Shown: one piece after another, positions 63,642-64,000 of the stretch | How positions within the stretch are numbered: the first letter of the stretch is position 1 | Layout of the letters: every line of letters starts with the position of its first letter | Origin: Mesorhizobium sp. AR07 | GTDB lineage: Bacteria; Pseudomonadota; Alphaproteobacteria; Rhizobiales; Rhizobiaceae | Length of the DNA stretch: 64,000 nt | Assembly: GCF_024746815.1 (NCBI RefSeq) | Contig: NZ_CP080525.1 | Location: forward strand, 2,914,001-2,978,000 | Direction: 5' to 3' | Made by a program: the position numbers and the translations under genes | Notes under the pieces: model-generated | The model's input: only the letters and a program-made list of their open reading frames with translations | What the model was told of the DNA's origin: nothing | Databases searched by the model: none

Positions 63642-64000
63642 TCAGGGTGCCTGAAGCGTCAGGGGCGCCGACACCAGCTCGTGCGCCTTCAGCTTGCGGC
63701 CAGCGGCCTTCAACGTGCCCTTGGCGCCGTCGAGCGCGCCCTCGACCAGCTCCAGCGCCAGCAGGCGATGCCGCTCATAGGGCCCCGGCATGGCGAGCGA
63801 ACCGGTCCTGGTGGCCGAGAATCCGAAGCGTTCGTAATAGGCCGCGTCGCCGACCAGCAGGATCGCCGCATGGCCGAGGCGCGCCGCCTCGGCCATTGCG
63901 TGGCGCATCAGCGCCGAGCCGATGCCGGCACTCTTCAGCGACTGATCGACGGCAAGCGGGCCAAGCAGCAGCGCTGCCGGACCGCCCTCGCCCAGCCTGA
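63642..64000 (-). CDS. GNAT N-acetyltransferase (YhbS-like), N-terminus beyond the window
   Basis: The last 119 residues of an acetyltransferase whose start lies past the right edge. The acetyl-CoA-binding region (LLLGPLAVDQSLKSAGIGSA, then LMRHAMAEAARLGHAAILLV) and the following DAAYYERFGF match YhbS-like GNAT proteins. Substrate unknown. Confidence 0.88.
   Translation of the reverse strand, partial: RLGEGGPAALLLGPLAVDQSLKSAGIGSALMRHAMAEAARLGHAAILLVGDAAYYERFGFSATRTGSLAMPGPYERHRLLALELVEGALDGAKGTLKAAGRKLKAHELVSAPLTLQAP

Overview
The window is GC-rich alphaproteobacterial chromosome of the order Rhizobiales, most likely Mesorhizobium or a close relative. The evidence is a near-complete rhizobial-type lateral/peritrichous flagellar cluster: the LuxR pair visN/visR, the OmpR-type regulator rem, the rhizobial motility genes motC and motE, flaF/flbT, and alphaproteobacterial flagellins, in nearly the gene order known from Sinorhizobium. 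No tRNA, rRNA, CRISPR array, intact insertion sequence or replication origin was seen. No symbiosis genes are present.

Bases 1-9900 hold a minus-strand catabolic/uptake locus. In transcription order it is a YtcJ-type amidohydrolase, a Pot-type ABC importer (ATPase, two permeases, binding protein), an amidase-signature hydrolase and two paralogous serine hydrolases of the beta-lactamase fold. A histone-deacetylase-family amidohydrolase (10031-11062) is divergent to it. A TMEM43-family membrane protein follows (11103-12296).

Bases 12877-46465 are the flagellar core. visN-visR (class I regulators) face a minus-strand operon motA-fliM-fliN-fliG-flhB-orf. Divergent from motA runs a repeat protein (DUF1217-like)-flgF-fliI-orf, then flgB-flgC-fliE-flgG-flgA-flgI-motE-flgH-fliL-fliP, two flagellin genes with their own terminators and long leaders, fliF-(fliH-like)-motB-motC-fliK-transglycosylase, rem, and flgE-flgK-flgL-flaF-flbT-flgD-fliQ. 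Together they encode export gate, MS/C rings, rod, hook, P- and L-rings, stator, filament and regulators. No chemotaxis operon, fliA, fliD or fliS lies in the window.

Bases 46500-51420 hold four unrelated genes (MFS exporter, two-helix membrane protein, CLC chloride channel, ABM monooxygenase) between fliQ and flhA. flhA-fliR-(fliJ-like) follows at 51553-54778. Then come about 1.5 kb of decayed DNA with a small GcrA-like ORF, an ABC importer operon with an M19 dipeptidase homologue (56240-59943), a divergent LysR regulator, and the last flagellar group flgJ(cheL)-flgN-like-FliL-like (61402-63093). The window ends with an SCP2-domain protein and a GNAT acetyltransferase cut by the edge.

The most notable unexplained signal is a bipartite box, C(G/A)C(G/A)CAA(G/T)-N10-TA, at the head of seven flagellar transcription units. 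It is a candidate shared promoter/operator, perhaps for Rem. Both flagellin leaders carry hairpins near the start codon that could be targets for FlbT/FlaF control.
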